A stretch of DNA of 64,000 bases from Polaribacter filamentus (lineage in GTDB: Bacteria; Bacteroidota; Bacteroidia; Flavobacteriales; Flavobacteriaceae): contig NZ_MQUA01000004.1 in assembly GCF_002943715.1 (NCBI RefSeq), forward strand, positions 308,300-372,299. Direction: 5' to 3'. Below are positions 46,163 through 58,666 of this stretch, one piece after another. Position 1 is the first letter of the stretch. Every line of letters starts with the position of its first letter. A program made the position numbers and the translations under genes. The notes beneath the pieces were generated by a model. The model worked only from the letters and a program-made list of their open reading frames with translations, ran no database searches and was not told where the DNA came from.

Positions 46163-47290
46163 CAAAATAGTTGGCAAAAATTTCCTTACCACTTTTGTTT
46201 ATTAGCTTTGAGCCAAATCAAAGGTTTTGAATAAAAAAAATGCAAATTTTGTGATAGCTTAATCACACATAAATACGGTATTAGATTAGGTAAACAGCGT
46301 TACAAGTGTTTGGATTGTAAGAAAGTTTTTACTGGTGGAAAACAAATCTCAGTAAATTTTCTTTGGGATGAGTATACCAGAGGAAAACAAACTTACATAC
46401 AACTCGCAAATAAATATGGATGCTCAAAGAGAACTATATAACGTAAGCTAGATCTTTATCAAGAAAAGAAAGCAGAAGTAGTACCTAAGAAAGTTATTGT
46501 TTTAGTGTCTACAACTTATTGGGGAAGAAGCTTTGGATTAATGTTGTTTAAGGATGCTTACAGTAAAGAAAATCTTCTTTGGTATTACGTAAAATCAGAA
46601 ACGAACGCTTTATACATAAGGGGAATTAATGAACTAAAATCAAAAGGTTTTGAGATAGTTGCTATCGTCTGTGATGGTAGAAAAGGATTAGTTGGAGCAT
46701 TTAATGATATACCTGTTCAACTCTGTCAATTTCATCAAGTTGCTGCAATAAGAAGATATATAACTAAAAACCCGAAAATGGATGCATCTATTGATTTGAA
46801 AATACACGTAGCTTTGCTAAAAAGCATTGATAAAGAATCATTTGAAGGTGTATTAAAGATGTGGTTTATTAAGTGGGAAAGCTTTTTAAATGAGCGAACC
46901 ATTAATATTGAAACAGGTAAAAGTCACTTTACTCATAAAAGACTCAGAAGTGCATACAGAAGCCTTAACACGAATATGACATGGTTATTTGCATGGTATG
47001 AAAATTATGAGTTAAATATTCCTAACACAACTAACACGATTGATGGTCATTTTTCTGATTTAAAAAACAAACTAAGAAATCATAATGGATTGACAAAAGA
47101 GAGAAAGATCAAATTTGTAAATGATTTTTTAAAAACGAAAATGGATTGATAAAATTACTAGAAAAAAGATCAACCATTTTGTCCATTACGCCCATTTTTT
47201 CAATCAGATTTTCGAGAAATTCTAAGATTTGCTTGGAAAATAAATCAATACCGTTCAGTAGGAGAGAGGAGTAGTGTCCAACTATTTTGG
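46163..47290. mobile_element. Degenerate insertion sequence (zinc-ribbon transposase type)
   Basis: A transposase pseudogene (46241-47149) is flanked by CAAAATAGTTGG at 46163-46174 and its complement CCAACTATTTTG at 47278-47289, a 12-bp inverted pair that could be the element ends. I see no clear target-site duplication, and another CCAACTATTT lies at about 46027, so the left boundary is uncertain. Around it (45979-46162 and 47291-47390) I see no gene. Confidence 0.5.
46241..47149 (+). pseudogene. IS256-variant (Zn-binding) transposase, nonsense-mutated
   Basis: In one frame from 46241 there is a zinc ribbon (CKFCDS, then YKCLDCKKVF), a helix-turn-helix-like stretch (QLANKYGCSKRTI), an in-frame TAA at 46439-46441, and then the catalytic part: WGRSFGLMLFKD, IVAIVCDGRKGLVGAF (probable DDE Asp), PVQLCQFHQVAAIRRYI and TIDGHFSDLKNKLRNHNG. 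The last matches the C/FHQ and Glu-region pattern of IS256-type transposases with a variant zinc-binding N-terminus. The N-terminal frame also lacks a start (TAA seven codons upstream). It is not active as it stands. It lies between tRNA-Arg and the giant repeat genes. Confidence 0.78.
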
Positions 47291-47390
47291 AAAGCAATTA
47301 CATAAAATAAAAAACCCAGAACCACAGAAAGTTGCGTGTTCTACTTTGCTTCCGTTCTAGTTTGTTTGCCTATTTTGGCAGCCATGAATT

Positions 47391-47424
47391 CTAAGCAATA
47401 GAATTTTTTTATTCTATTGCTTAG
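47391..47424 (-). terminator. Perfect hairpin at the end of the giant gene
   Basis: 14-bp perfect stem CTAAGCAATAGAAT / ATTCTATTGCTTAG with a six-T loop. Read on the minus strand it overlaps the restored stop codon (47421-47423) of the beta-strand repeat gene, so stem formation includes the stop. There is no T tract outside the stem; it may act as a terminator or 3' stabiliser. Confidence 0.6.
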
Positions 47425-50400
47425 CGAACTACGCCATTTATGGTTAGCGTTCCACTTCCTAATTTGTATATGCTTCCAGTATTTCCGCTTCCGCTTACAG
47501 TACCTGTTACATTTACGTCTCCAGTTCCCCCATATAGGTGGTGATGTTTATTACAAGGCCTCCTGTGATGGATAGGGTATCGGCATCTGCTTTTATGTAC
47601 ACGGTGTTAGTATTAGAGGTAATAGTTCCACTGTAGGTATTGTTTCCACTAAGACTTCTCAGTGCTCCTGTGTTGCTGATTCCCGCTCCGTATAGGGTTA
47701 TAGGTTCAGCGATGGATACACCACCTTCTATTTGCAATGTGGTTCCGTTCATTACCATAGTAGGTCCACTAATTGCTCCTAAGGCCGTATCGTGTTGCGC
47801 ATTTATAGTTCCGGCGGCAATAGTTGTTCTACCGGTATAGGTATTGGGTCCGCTCAGTGTAAGTGTTCCATTTCCTGATTTGGTTAGGTTTAGTTCAGTT
47901 GCACTTCCGTTTTCAAGGATTCCGGAGAAGGAGCTTGCTCCATTTCCAGTTCCTACATTTAGGGTGTAGGTTCCACTTCCCGAGCTGGTGATGGTTCCGC
48001 CTCCATCGATGGTTCCTAGTTGGTGGTTGTAGTTAGACATGTCTACTACCGCAGATGTGTTTACCGTTAATGGTCCGCTTGTTTGCAAGGTATTGGTACG
48101 TAGTAATTTTAGTGTTCCTTGATTTACCGTGGTCGGGGAGTAAGAGGGAAAGCTTGTGCCGTACCAAGTAACAGCGTTCAAGGCAAAGATTCCGGTACCG
48201 TTTTTCACGAGTGCTCCGATAGCTAGGGTTCCAGTCGTATGCCCATCGTTGATACCTGTTGCCGTTGTCAATACAGTAGCATCGGTATCAATGGTAAGGG
48301 TACCATTCATAAAACCGTACTGGTTATAAGATGGATTATATAGATTCATGCCTTGAGTCAATGAGACCCCTAAAGGTCCTGTAATGGTTACGTCTCCTGA
48401 CAGACTTGAGTAGGTTCCAATATTATAATGATTGGTACCATAACTAGTATTGTTTCCTCCTCTTGTGTCTAGGATATTATTCACACGCACCGATCCGTTG
48501 ACGGCATCTAAGGTGATGTTTCCAGCACTTTTGGGAATGGTTCCCATGGCTCCAGTACCTGTTTGGTAGGTAAAGAGACGATTATTGACTTGTATACTTC
48601 CTTGGGTAGACCTTAGGATGATGTTTTTTCCGTGATTAATATAGTTAGCGCTATAGAGGTCTAAATTTCCTGAGACTGTTATAGCGTCGTTTGCTTCAAT
48701 GGTAAAGCTACGTCCCGCGGTGTTACTACTGGTTGACGTTATGCTTGCTTTTATCACTACGACTCCACTTTGCGTTCCTGGCGCTGACGAAGCCCGTTTT
48801 CCATAGCTGTCTATTCCTTCATTACCCGCTGTTATTCGCTTCCCGTTTCTGTTTACTAAATTAATTCCTGTATTTGTTATTTCTCCGTAAGATGTTAATG
48901 TGGGTTTACCTCCTATGTTATTGGTTACGATGGTCACATCCCCATTATTTAGTTTGTTTTGTATGTCGGTATTTTGGATGTTTACGTTATCGGTATTGGG
49001 AGTAAAGACCCAAGGCGCTGCTGCGTTCCATGTACCTCCGGTAGTTGCTGCTGTTGTAATTTCTATGTTGCTGTGTCCGGTTTCATTTCCAGAGACGATA
49101 TTTCCAGGGATAACTTCACCATCAGTACGTTGTACCGCGAAGTAGAGTTGGTTGTCTGCACTGTTTAAAAAGCGCATGGCATCGATTTGTTGTTTGGTGA
49201 GTACTTGGCTGGTACCGACTTTAACTTTTCCATTTGTTCCTGAGGTGTTTGCCCCGTAGGTGCCTTGCCATCCAGTGATGGTGAGTTGTTCAAATTCGAA
49301 GTTTGCAGCAGAAGCAAAGCTTATGGTGTGATCGCCACTTCCTAGTGATAGGGTAGAGCTCAGGGGCAGTTCTAGTTGTCCAGTACTTGAGGAGAAGCCG
49401 TTGGTCTCTAGTATACCTCCATTAAACTTGACAATGCTATTAGGGCCTCCTAGGGCATCGTTGGCTCCAAAACGTAGTATGCCTTGGGTAATTTGCGTGT
49501 AGTTGGTGTAGGTGTTTGCTGCGACCCCTCCTATAGTAAGGATCCCTGTTCCTTCTTTGATTAGGGGTTGTGCACCTGAGATAACTCCTGTGCTTACGAT
49601 ATTGCTGGGTCCTTGAAAATAGGTTATATTGTTTATTGCTATGTTTCCACTAAGGGTAAGTAGTCCTGCTTCGTTGTGTATTTTCACGGTGTTATTAGCA
49701 CAGTTAATATTTCCTGTTACGGTATTGTTACCGCTTAGATTGCGCAGTACTCCTAGAGAACTGTGCCCTAGTCCGTTTAGGGTTAATGCATCTGCAGTGG
49801 TAATATTATTTTCGAGTTGCAGTGTTGCGCCGTTAGAGATAGTTGTTCCTTGCCCTGTAGTTCCTAGCGCTTGATTGTGTTGAATCGTAAGGACTCCATC
49901 TTGAATAGTGGTAGCGTTTGTATAGGTATTAGCTCCACTTAGTATAAGGGTTCCATTCTCTGTTTTATAGAACGGTTGTGCTCCAGAGATCACACTAGGG
50001 ATATGGATGGTTCCGTTTCCTGCCATATAGGTGCTGATGTTTAATACAAGGCCTCCTGTGATGGATAGGATATCGGCATCTGCTTTTATGTACACGGTGT
50101 TAGCATTAGAGGTAATAGTTCCACTGTAGGTATTGTTTCCACTAAGACTTCTCAGCGCTCCTGTGTTGCTGATTCCCGCTCCGTACAAGGTTATAGGTTC
50201 AGCGATGGATACACCACCTTCTATTTGCAATGTGGTTCCGTTATTTACTATAGTAGGTCCACTAACTGCTCCTAAGGCCGTATCGTGTTGTGCATTTATA
50301 GTTCCGGTGGCAATAGTTGTTGTGCCGGTATAGGTATTGGGTCCGCTCAGTGTAAGTGTTCCACTTCCTGATTTGGTTAGGTTTAGTGCAGTTGCACTTC

Positions 50401-53400
50401 CGTTTTCAAGGATTCCGGAGAAGGAGCTTGCTCCATTTCCAGTTCCTACATTTAGGGTGTAGGTTCCACTTCCCGAGCTGGTGATGGTTCCGCCTCCATC
50501 GATGGTTCCTAGTTGGTGGTTGTAGTTATACATGTCTACTACCGCAGATGTATTTACCGTTAATGGTCCGCTTATTTGCAAGGTATTGGTACGTAGTAAT
50601 TTTAGTGTTCCTTGATTTACCGTGGTCGGGGAGTAAGAGGGATAGCTTGAGCCGTACCAAGTAACAGCGTTCAAGGCAAAGATTCCGGTACCGTTTTTCA
50701 CGAGTGCTCCGATAGCTAGGGTTCCAGTCGTATGCCCATCGTTGATACCTGTTGCCGTTGTCAATACAGTAGCATCGGTATCAATGGTAAGGGTACCATT
50801 CATAAAACCGTACTGGTTATAAGATGGATTATATAGATTCATGTCTTGAGTCAAGGAGACCCCTAAAGGTCCTGTAATGGTTACGTCTCCTGACAGACTT
50901 GAGTAGGTTCCAATATTATAATGATTGGTACCATAACTAGTATTGTTTCCTCCTCTTGTGTCTAGGATATTATTCACACGCACCGATCCGTTGACGGCAT
51001 CTAAGGTGATGTTTCCAGCACTTCTGGGAACGGTTCCCATGGCTCCAGTACCTGTTTGGTAGGTAAAGAGACGATTATTGACTTGTATACTTCCTTGGGT
51101 AGACCTTAGGATGATGTTTTTTCCGTGATTAATATAGTTAGCGCTATAGAGGTCTAAATTTCCTGAGACTGTTATAGCGTCGTTTGCTTCAATGGTAAAG
51201 CTACGTCCCGCGGTGTTACTACTGGTTGACGTTATGCTTGTGAGTATGTTGACCACCCCGCTTTGGGTACCATAGGTGTTATTGGTTACGATGGTCACAT
51301 CCCCAGTATTTAGTTTGTTTTGTATGTCGGTATTTTGGATGTTTACGTTATCGGTATTGGGAGTAAAGACCCAAGGCGCTGCTGCGTTCCATGTACCTCC
51401 GGTAGTTGCTGCTGTTGTAATTTCTATGTTGCTGTGTCCGGTTTCATTTCCAGAGACGATATTTCCAGGGATAACTTCACCATCAGTACGTTGTACCGCG
51501 AAGTAGAGTTGGTTGTCTGCACTGTTTAAAAAGCGCATGGCATCGATTTGTTGTTTGGTGAGTACTTGGCTGGTACCGACTTTAACTTTTCCATTTGTTC
51601 CTGAGGTGTTTGCCCCGTAGGTGCCTTGCCATCCAGTGATGGTGAGTTGTTCAAATTCGAAGTTTGCAGCAGAAGCAAAGCTTATGGTGTGATCGCCACT
51701 TCCTAGTGATAGGGTAGAGCTCAGGGGCAGTTCTAGTTGTCCAGTACTTGAGGAGAAGCCGTTGGTCTCTAGTATACCTCCATTAAACTTGACAATGCTA
51801 TTAGGGCCTCCTAGGGCATCGTTGGCTCCAAAACGTAGTATGCCTTGGGTAATTTGCGTGTAGTTGGTGTAGGTGTTTGCTGCGACCCCTCCTATAGTAA
51901 GGATCCCTGTTCCTTCTTTGATTAGGGGTTGTGCACCTGAGATAACTCCTGTGCTTACGATATTGCTGGGTCCTTGAAAATAGGTTATATTGTTTATTGC
52001 TATGTTTCCACTAAGGGTAAGTAGTCCTGCTTCGTTGTGTATTTTCACGGTGTTATTAGCACAGTTAATATTTCCTGTTACGGTATTGTTACCGCTTAGA
52101 TTGCGCAGTACTCCTAGAGAACTGTGCCCTAGTCCGTTTAGGGTTAATGCATCTGCAGTGGTAATATTATTTTCGAGTTGCAGTGTTGCGCCGTTAGAGA
52201 TAGTTGTTCCTTGCCCTGTAGTTCCTAGCGCTTGATTGTGTTGAATCGTAAGGACTCCATCTTGAATAGTGGTAGCGTTTGTATAGGTATTAGCTCCACT
52301 TAGTATAAGGGTTCCATTCTCTGTTTTATAGAACGGTTGTGCTCCAGAGATCACACTAGGGATATGGATGGTTCCGTTTCCTGCCATATAGGTGCTGATG
52401 TTTAATACAAGGCCTCCTGTGATGGATAGGATATCGGCATCTGCTTTTATGTACACGGTGTTAGCATTAGAGGTAATAGTTCCACTGTAGGTATTGTTTC
52501 CACTAAGACTTCTCAGCGCTCCTGTGTTGCTGATTCCCGCTCCGTACAAGGTTATAGGTTCAGCGATGGATACACCACCTTCTATTTGCAATGTGGTTCC
52601 GTTATTTACTATAGTAGGTCCACTAACTGCTCCTAAGGCCGTATCGTGTTGTGCATTTATAGTTCCGGTGGCAATAGTTGTTGTGCCGGTATAGGTATTG
52701 GGTCCGCTCAGTGTAAGTGTTCCACTTCCTGATTTGGTTAGGTTTAGTGCAGTTGCACTTCCGTTTTCAAGGATTCCGGAGAAGGAGCTTGCTCCATTTC
52801 CAGTTCCTACATTTAGGGTGTAGGTTCCACTTCCCGAGCTGGTGATGGTTCCGCCTCCATCGATGGTTCCTAGTTGGTGGTTGTAGTTATACATGTCTAC
52901 TACCGCAGATGTATTTACCGTTAATGGTCCGCTTATTTGCAAGGTATTGGTACGTAGTAATTTTAGTGTTCCTTGATTTACCGTGGTCGGGGAGTAAGAG
53001 GGATAGCTTGAGCCGTACCAAGTAACAGCGTTCAAGGCAAAGATTCCGGTACCGTTTTTCACGAGTGCTCCGATAGCTAGGGTTCCAGTCGTATGCCCAT
53101 CGTTGATACCTGTTGCCGTTGTCAATACAGTAGCATCGGTATCAATGGTAAGGGTACCATTCATAAAACCGTACTGGTTATAAGATGGATTATATAGATT
53201 CATGTCTTGAGTCAAGGAGACCCCTAAAGGTCCTGTAATGGTTACGTCTCCTGACAGACTTGAGTAGGTTCCAATATTATAATGATTGGTACCATAACTA
53301 GTATTGTTTCCTCCTCTTGTGTCTAGGATATTATTCACACGCACCGATCCGTTGACGGCATCTAAGGTGATGTTTCCAGCACTTCTGGGAACGGTTCCCA

Positions 53401-56400
53401 TGGCTCCAGTACCTGTTTGGTAGGTAAAGAGACGATTATTGACTTGTATACTTCCTTGGGTAGACCTTAGGATGATGTTTTTTCCGTGATTAATATAGTT
53501 AGCGCTATAGAGGTCTAAATTTCCTGAGACTGTTATAGCGTCGTTTGCTTCAATGGTAAAGCTACGTCCCGCGGTGTTACTACTGGTTGACGTTATGCTT
53601 GTGAGTATGTTGACCACCCCGCTTTGGGTACCATAGGTGTTATTGGTTACGATGGTCACATCCCCAGTATTTAGTTTGTTTTGTATGTCGGTATTTTGGA
53701 TGTTTACGTTATCGGTATTGGGAGTAAAGACCCAAGGCGCTGCTGCGTTCCATGTACCTCCGGTAGTTGCTGCTGTTGTAATTTCTATGTTGCTGTGTCC
53801 GGTTTCATTTCCAGAGACGATATTTCCAGGGATAACTTCACCATCAGTACGTTGTACCGCGAAGTAGAGTTGGTTGTCTGCACTGTTTAAAAAGCGCATG
53901 GCATCGATTTGTTGTTTGGTGAGTACTTGGCTGGTACCGACTTTAACTTTTCCATTTGTTCCTGAGGTGTTTGCCCCGTAGGTGCCTTGCCATCCAGTGA
54001 TGGTGAGTTGTTCAAATTCGAAGTTTGCAGCAGAAGCAAAGCTTATGGTGTGATCGCCACTTCCTAGTGATAGGGTAGAGCTCAGGGGCAGTTCTAGTTG
54101 TCCAGTACTTGAGGAGAAGCCGTTGGTCTCTAGTATACCTCCATTAAACTTGACAATGCTATTAGGGCCTCCTAGGGCATCGTTGGCTCCAAAACGTAGT
54201 ATGCCTTGGGTAATTTGCGTGTAGTTGGTGTAGGTGTTTGCTGCGACCCCTCCTATAGTAAGGATCCCTGTTCCTTCTTTGATTAGGGGTTGTGCACCTG
54301 AGATAACTCCTGTGCTTACGATATTGCTGGGTCCTTGAAAATAGGTTATATTGTTTATTGCTATGTTTCCACTAAGGGTAAGTAGTCCTGCTTCGTTGTG
54401 TATTTTCACGGTGTTATTAGCACAGTTAATATTTCCTGTTACGGTATTGTTACCGCTTAGATTGCGCAGTACTCCTAGAGAACTGTGCCCTAGTCCGTTT
54501 AGGGTTAATGCATCTGCAGTGGTAATATTATTTTCGAGTTGCAGTGTTGCGCCGTTAGAGATAGTTGTTCCTTGCCCTGTAGTTCCTAGCGCTTGATTGT
54601 GTTGAATCGTAAGGACTCCATCTTGAATAGTGGTAGCGTTTGTATAGGTATTAGCTCCACTTAGTATAAGGGTTCCATTCTCTGTTTTATAGAACGGTTG
54701 TGCTCCAGAGATCACACTAGGGATATGGATGGTTCCGTTTCCTGCCATATAGGTGCTGATGTTTAATACAAGGCCTCCTGTGATGGATAGGATATCGGCA
54801 TCTGCTTTTATGTACACGGTGTTAGCATTAGAGGTAATAGTTCCACTGTAGGTATTGTTTCCACTAAGACTTCTCAGCGCTCCTGTGTTGCTGATTCCCG
54901 CTCCGTACAAGGTTATAGGTTCAGCGATGGATACACCACCTTCTATTTGCAATGTGGTTCCGTTATTTACTATAGTAGGTCCACTAACTGCTCCTAAGGC
55001 CGTATCGTGTTGTGCATTTATAGTTCCGGTGGCAATAGTTGTTGTGCCGGTATAGGTATTGGGTCCGCTCAGTGTAAGTGTTCCACTTCCTGATTTGGTT
55101 AGGTTTAGTGCAGTTGCACTTCCGTTTTCAAGGATTCCGGAGAAGGAGCTTGCTCCATTTCCAGTTCCTACATTTAGGGTGTAGGTTCCACTTCCCGAGC
55201 TGGTGATGGTTCCGCCTCCATCGATGGTTCCTAGTTGGTGGTTGTAGTTATACATGTCTACTACCGCAGATGTATTTACCGTTAATGGTCCGCTTATTTG
55301 CAAGGTATTGGTACGTAGTAATTTTAGTGTTCCTTGATTTACCGTGGTCGGGGAGTAAGAGGGATAGCTTGAGCCGTACCAAGTAACAGCGTTCAAGGCA
55401 AAGATTCCGGTACCGTTTTTCACGAGTGCTCCGATAGCTAGGGTTCCAGTCGTATGCCCATCGTTGATACCTGTTGCCGTTGTCAATACAGTAGCATCGG
55501 TATCAATGGTAAGGGTACCATTCATAAAACCGTACTGGTTATAAGATGGATTATATAGATTCATGTCTTGAGTCAAGGAGACCCCTAAAGGTCCTGTAAT
55601 GGTTACGTCTCCTGACAGACTTGAGTAGGTTCCAATATTATAATGATTGGTACCATAACTAGTATTGTTTCCTCCTCTTGTGTCTAGGATATTATTCACA
55701 CGCACCGATCCGTTGACGGCATCTAAGGTGATGTTTCCAGCACTTCTGGGAACGGTTCCCATGGCTCCAGTACCTGTTTGGTAGGTAAAGAGACGATTAT
55801 TGACTTGTATACTTCCTTGGGTAGACCTTAGGATGATGTTTTTTCCGTGATTAATATAGTTAGCGCTATAGAGGTCTAAATTTCCTGAGACTGTTATAGC
55901 GTCGTTTGCTTCAATGGTAAAGCTACGTCCCGCGGTGTTACTACTGGTTGACGTTATGCTTGTGAGTATGTTGACCACCCCGCTTTGGGTACCATAGGTG
56001 TTATTGGTTACGATGGTCACATCCCCAGTATTTAGTTTGTTTTGTATGTCGGTATTTTGGATGTTTACGTTATCGGTATTGGGAGTAAAGACCCAAGGCG
56101 CTGCTGCGTTCCATGTACCTCCGGTAGTTGCTGCTGTTGTAATTTCTATGTTGCTGTGTCCGGTTTCATTTCCAGAGACGATATTTCCAGGGATAACTTC
56201 ACCATCAGTACGTTGTACCGCGAAGTAGAGTTGGTTGTCTGCACTGTTTAAAAAGCGCATGGCATCGATTTGTTGTTTGGTGAGTACTTGGCTGGTACCG
56301 ACTTTAACTTTTCCATTTGTTCCTGAGGTGTTTGCCCCGTAGGTGCCTTGCCATCCAGTGATGGTGAGTTGTTCAAATTCGAAGTTTGCAGCAGAAGCAA

Positions 56401-58636
56401 AGCTTATGGTGTGATCGCCACTTCCTAGTGATAGGGTAGAGCTCAGGGGCAGTTCTAGTTGTCCAGTACTTGAGGAGAAGCCGTTGGTCTCTAGTATACC
56501 TCCATTAAACTTGACAATGCTATTAGGGCCTCCTAGGGCATCGTTGGCTCCAAAACGTAGTATGCCTTGGGTAATTTGCGTGTAGTTGGTGTAGGTGTTT
56601 GCTGCGACCCCTCCTATAGTAAGGATCCCTGTTCCTTCTTTGATTAGGGGTTGTGCACCTGAGATAACTCCTGTGCTTACGATATTGCTGGGTCCTTGAA
56701 AATAGGTTATATTGTTTATTGCTATGTTTCCACTAAGGGTAAGTAGTCCTGCTTCGTTGTGTATTTTCACGGTGTTATTAGCACAGTTAATATTTCCTGT
56801 TACGGTATTGTTACCGCTTAGATTGCGCAGTACTCCTAGAGAACTGTGCCCTAGTCCGTTTAGGGTTAATGCATCTGCAGTGGTAATATTATTTTCGAGT
56901 TGCAGTGTTGCGCCGTTAGAGATAGTTGTTCCTTGCCCTGTAGTTCCTAGCGCTTGATTGTGTTGAATCGTAAGGACTCCATCTTGAATAGTGGTAGCGT
57001 TTGTATAGGTATTAGCTCCACTTAGTATAAGGGTTCCATTCTCTGTTTTATAGAACGGTTGTGCTCCAGAGATCACACTAGGGATATGGATGGTTCCGTT
57101 TCCTGCCATATAGGTGCTGATGTTTAATACAAGGCCTCCTGTGATGGATAGGATATCGGCATCTGCTTTTATGTACACGGTGTTAGCATTAGAGGTAATA
57201 GTTCCACTGTAGGTATTGTTTCCACTAAGACTTCTCAGCGCTCCTGTGTTGCTGATTCCCGCTCCGTACAAGGTTATAGGTTCAGCGATGGATACACCAC
57301 CTTCTATTTGCAATGTGGTTCCGTTATTTACTATAGTAGGTCCACTAACTGCTCCTAAGGCCGTATCGTGTTGTGCATTTATAGTTCCGGTGGCAATAGT
57401 TGTTGTGCCGGTATAGGTATTGGGTCCGCTCAGTGTAAGTGTTCCACTTCCTGATTTGGTTAGGTTTAGTGCAGTTGCACTTCCGTTTTCAAGGATTCCG
57501 GAGAAGGAGCTTGCTCCATTTCCAGTTCCTACATTTAGGGTGTAGGTTCCACTTCCCGAGCTGGTGATGGTTCCGCCTCCATCGATGGTTCCTAGTTGGT
57601 GGTTGTAGTTATACATGTCTACTACCGCAGATGTATTTACCGTTAATGGTCCGCTTATTTGCAAGGTATTGGTACGTAGTAATTTTAGTGTTCCTTGATT
57701 TACCGTGGTCGGGGAGTAAGAGGGATAGCTTGAGCCGTACCAAGTAACAGCGTTCAAGGCAAAGATTCCGGTACCGTTTTTCACGAGTGCTCCGATAGCT
57801 AGGGTTCCAGTCGTATGCCCATCGTTGATACCTGTTGCCGTTGTCAATACAGTAGCATCGGTATCAATGGTAAGGGTACCATTCATAAAACCGTACTGGT
57901 TATAAGATGGATTATATAGATTCATGTCTTGAGTCAAGGAGACCCCTAAAGGTCCTGTAATGGTTACGTCTCCTGACAGACTTGAGTAGGTTCCAATATT
58001 ATAATGATTGGTACCATAACTAGTATTGTTTCCTCCTCTTGTGTCTAGGATATTATTCACACGCACCGATCCGTTGACGGCATCTAAGGTGATGTTTCCA
58101 GCACTTCTGGGAACGGTTCCCATGGCTCCAGTACCTGTTTGGTAGGTAAAGAGACGATTATTGACTTGTATACTTCCTTGGGTAGACCTTAGGATGATGT
58201 TTTTTCCGTGATTAATATAGTTAGCGCTATAGAGGTCTAAATTTCCTGAGACTGTTATAGCGTCGTTTGCTTCAATGGTAAAGCTACGTCCCGCGGTGTT
58301 ACTACTGGTTGACGTTATGCTTGTGAGTATGTTGACCACCCCGCTTTGGGTACCATAGGTGTTATTGGTTACGATGGTCACATCCCCAGTATTTAGTTTG
58401 TTTTGTATGTCGGTATTTTGGATGTTTACGTTATCGGTATTGGGAGTAAAGACCCAAGGCGCTGCTGCGTTCCATGTACCTCCGGTAGTTGCTGCTGTTG
58501 TAATTTCTATGTTGCTGTGTTGCGCATTCACAGAAAAAGTAAACCCTAAAAAAATAAACATGGTAATCGATGCCAGGGACATAAAATCCTTGATTTTACT
58601 TGGGAAAGGAATATCGTATGTTTTTTTAGTTACCAT
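47421..58636 (-). CDS. Giant secreted protein with autotransporter-associated beta-strand repeats
   Basis: About 3,740 residues. The start is probably the ATG at 58636 (MVTKKTYDIP), giving a long signal peptide ending FTFSVNAQ. The mature part begins HSNIEITTAATTGGTWN and has four full 787-residue units that read the same in translation, then a fifth partial unit with small differences. Each unit holds several PATR-type repeats (GTLTLSGPNTYTGTTTI, GTLILSGANTYTNATTI, GTGILTIGG) and ends VIPGNIVSGNETG, which suggests a long right-handed beta-helix. The frame closes at 47513, but one more G in the run at 47527-47531 restores TYMGGTGDVNVTGTVSGSG and a stop at 47421. I see neither an autotransporter barrel nor a T9SS domain, so the export and anchoring route is unclear. 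GC is higher than in the core genes, a sign of transfer. Confidence 0.85.
49077..58520 (-). repeat. Four tandem 2,361-bp direct repeats plus partial fifth
   Basis: Unit boundaries at about 58520, 56159, 53798 and 51437, down to 49077, measured from the same text (HSNIEITT codons) recurring every 2,361 bp. At all positions I compared, the four full units are identical, including silent sites. The partial unit 47421-49076 differs at scattered positions and carries a replacement of about 45 codons near 48770-48930. Confidence 0.92.
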
Positions 58637-58666
58637 ATTTTGAAGCGAGATCATTAATCTTTAATA

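Noticed and set aside
46027..46174. The CCAACTATTT at 46027 as the outer end of the insertion sequence
   Set aside because: It is in the same orientation as the right-end copy, not inverted, so it cannot be the matching terminal repeat; the copy at 46163 can.
47640..58643. Plus-strand open frames of 60-94 codons repeated through the giant gene
   Set aside because: They recur exactly with the 2,361-bp unit, have no recognisable domains and lie opposite the real minus-strand frame.
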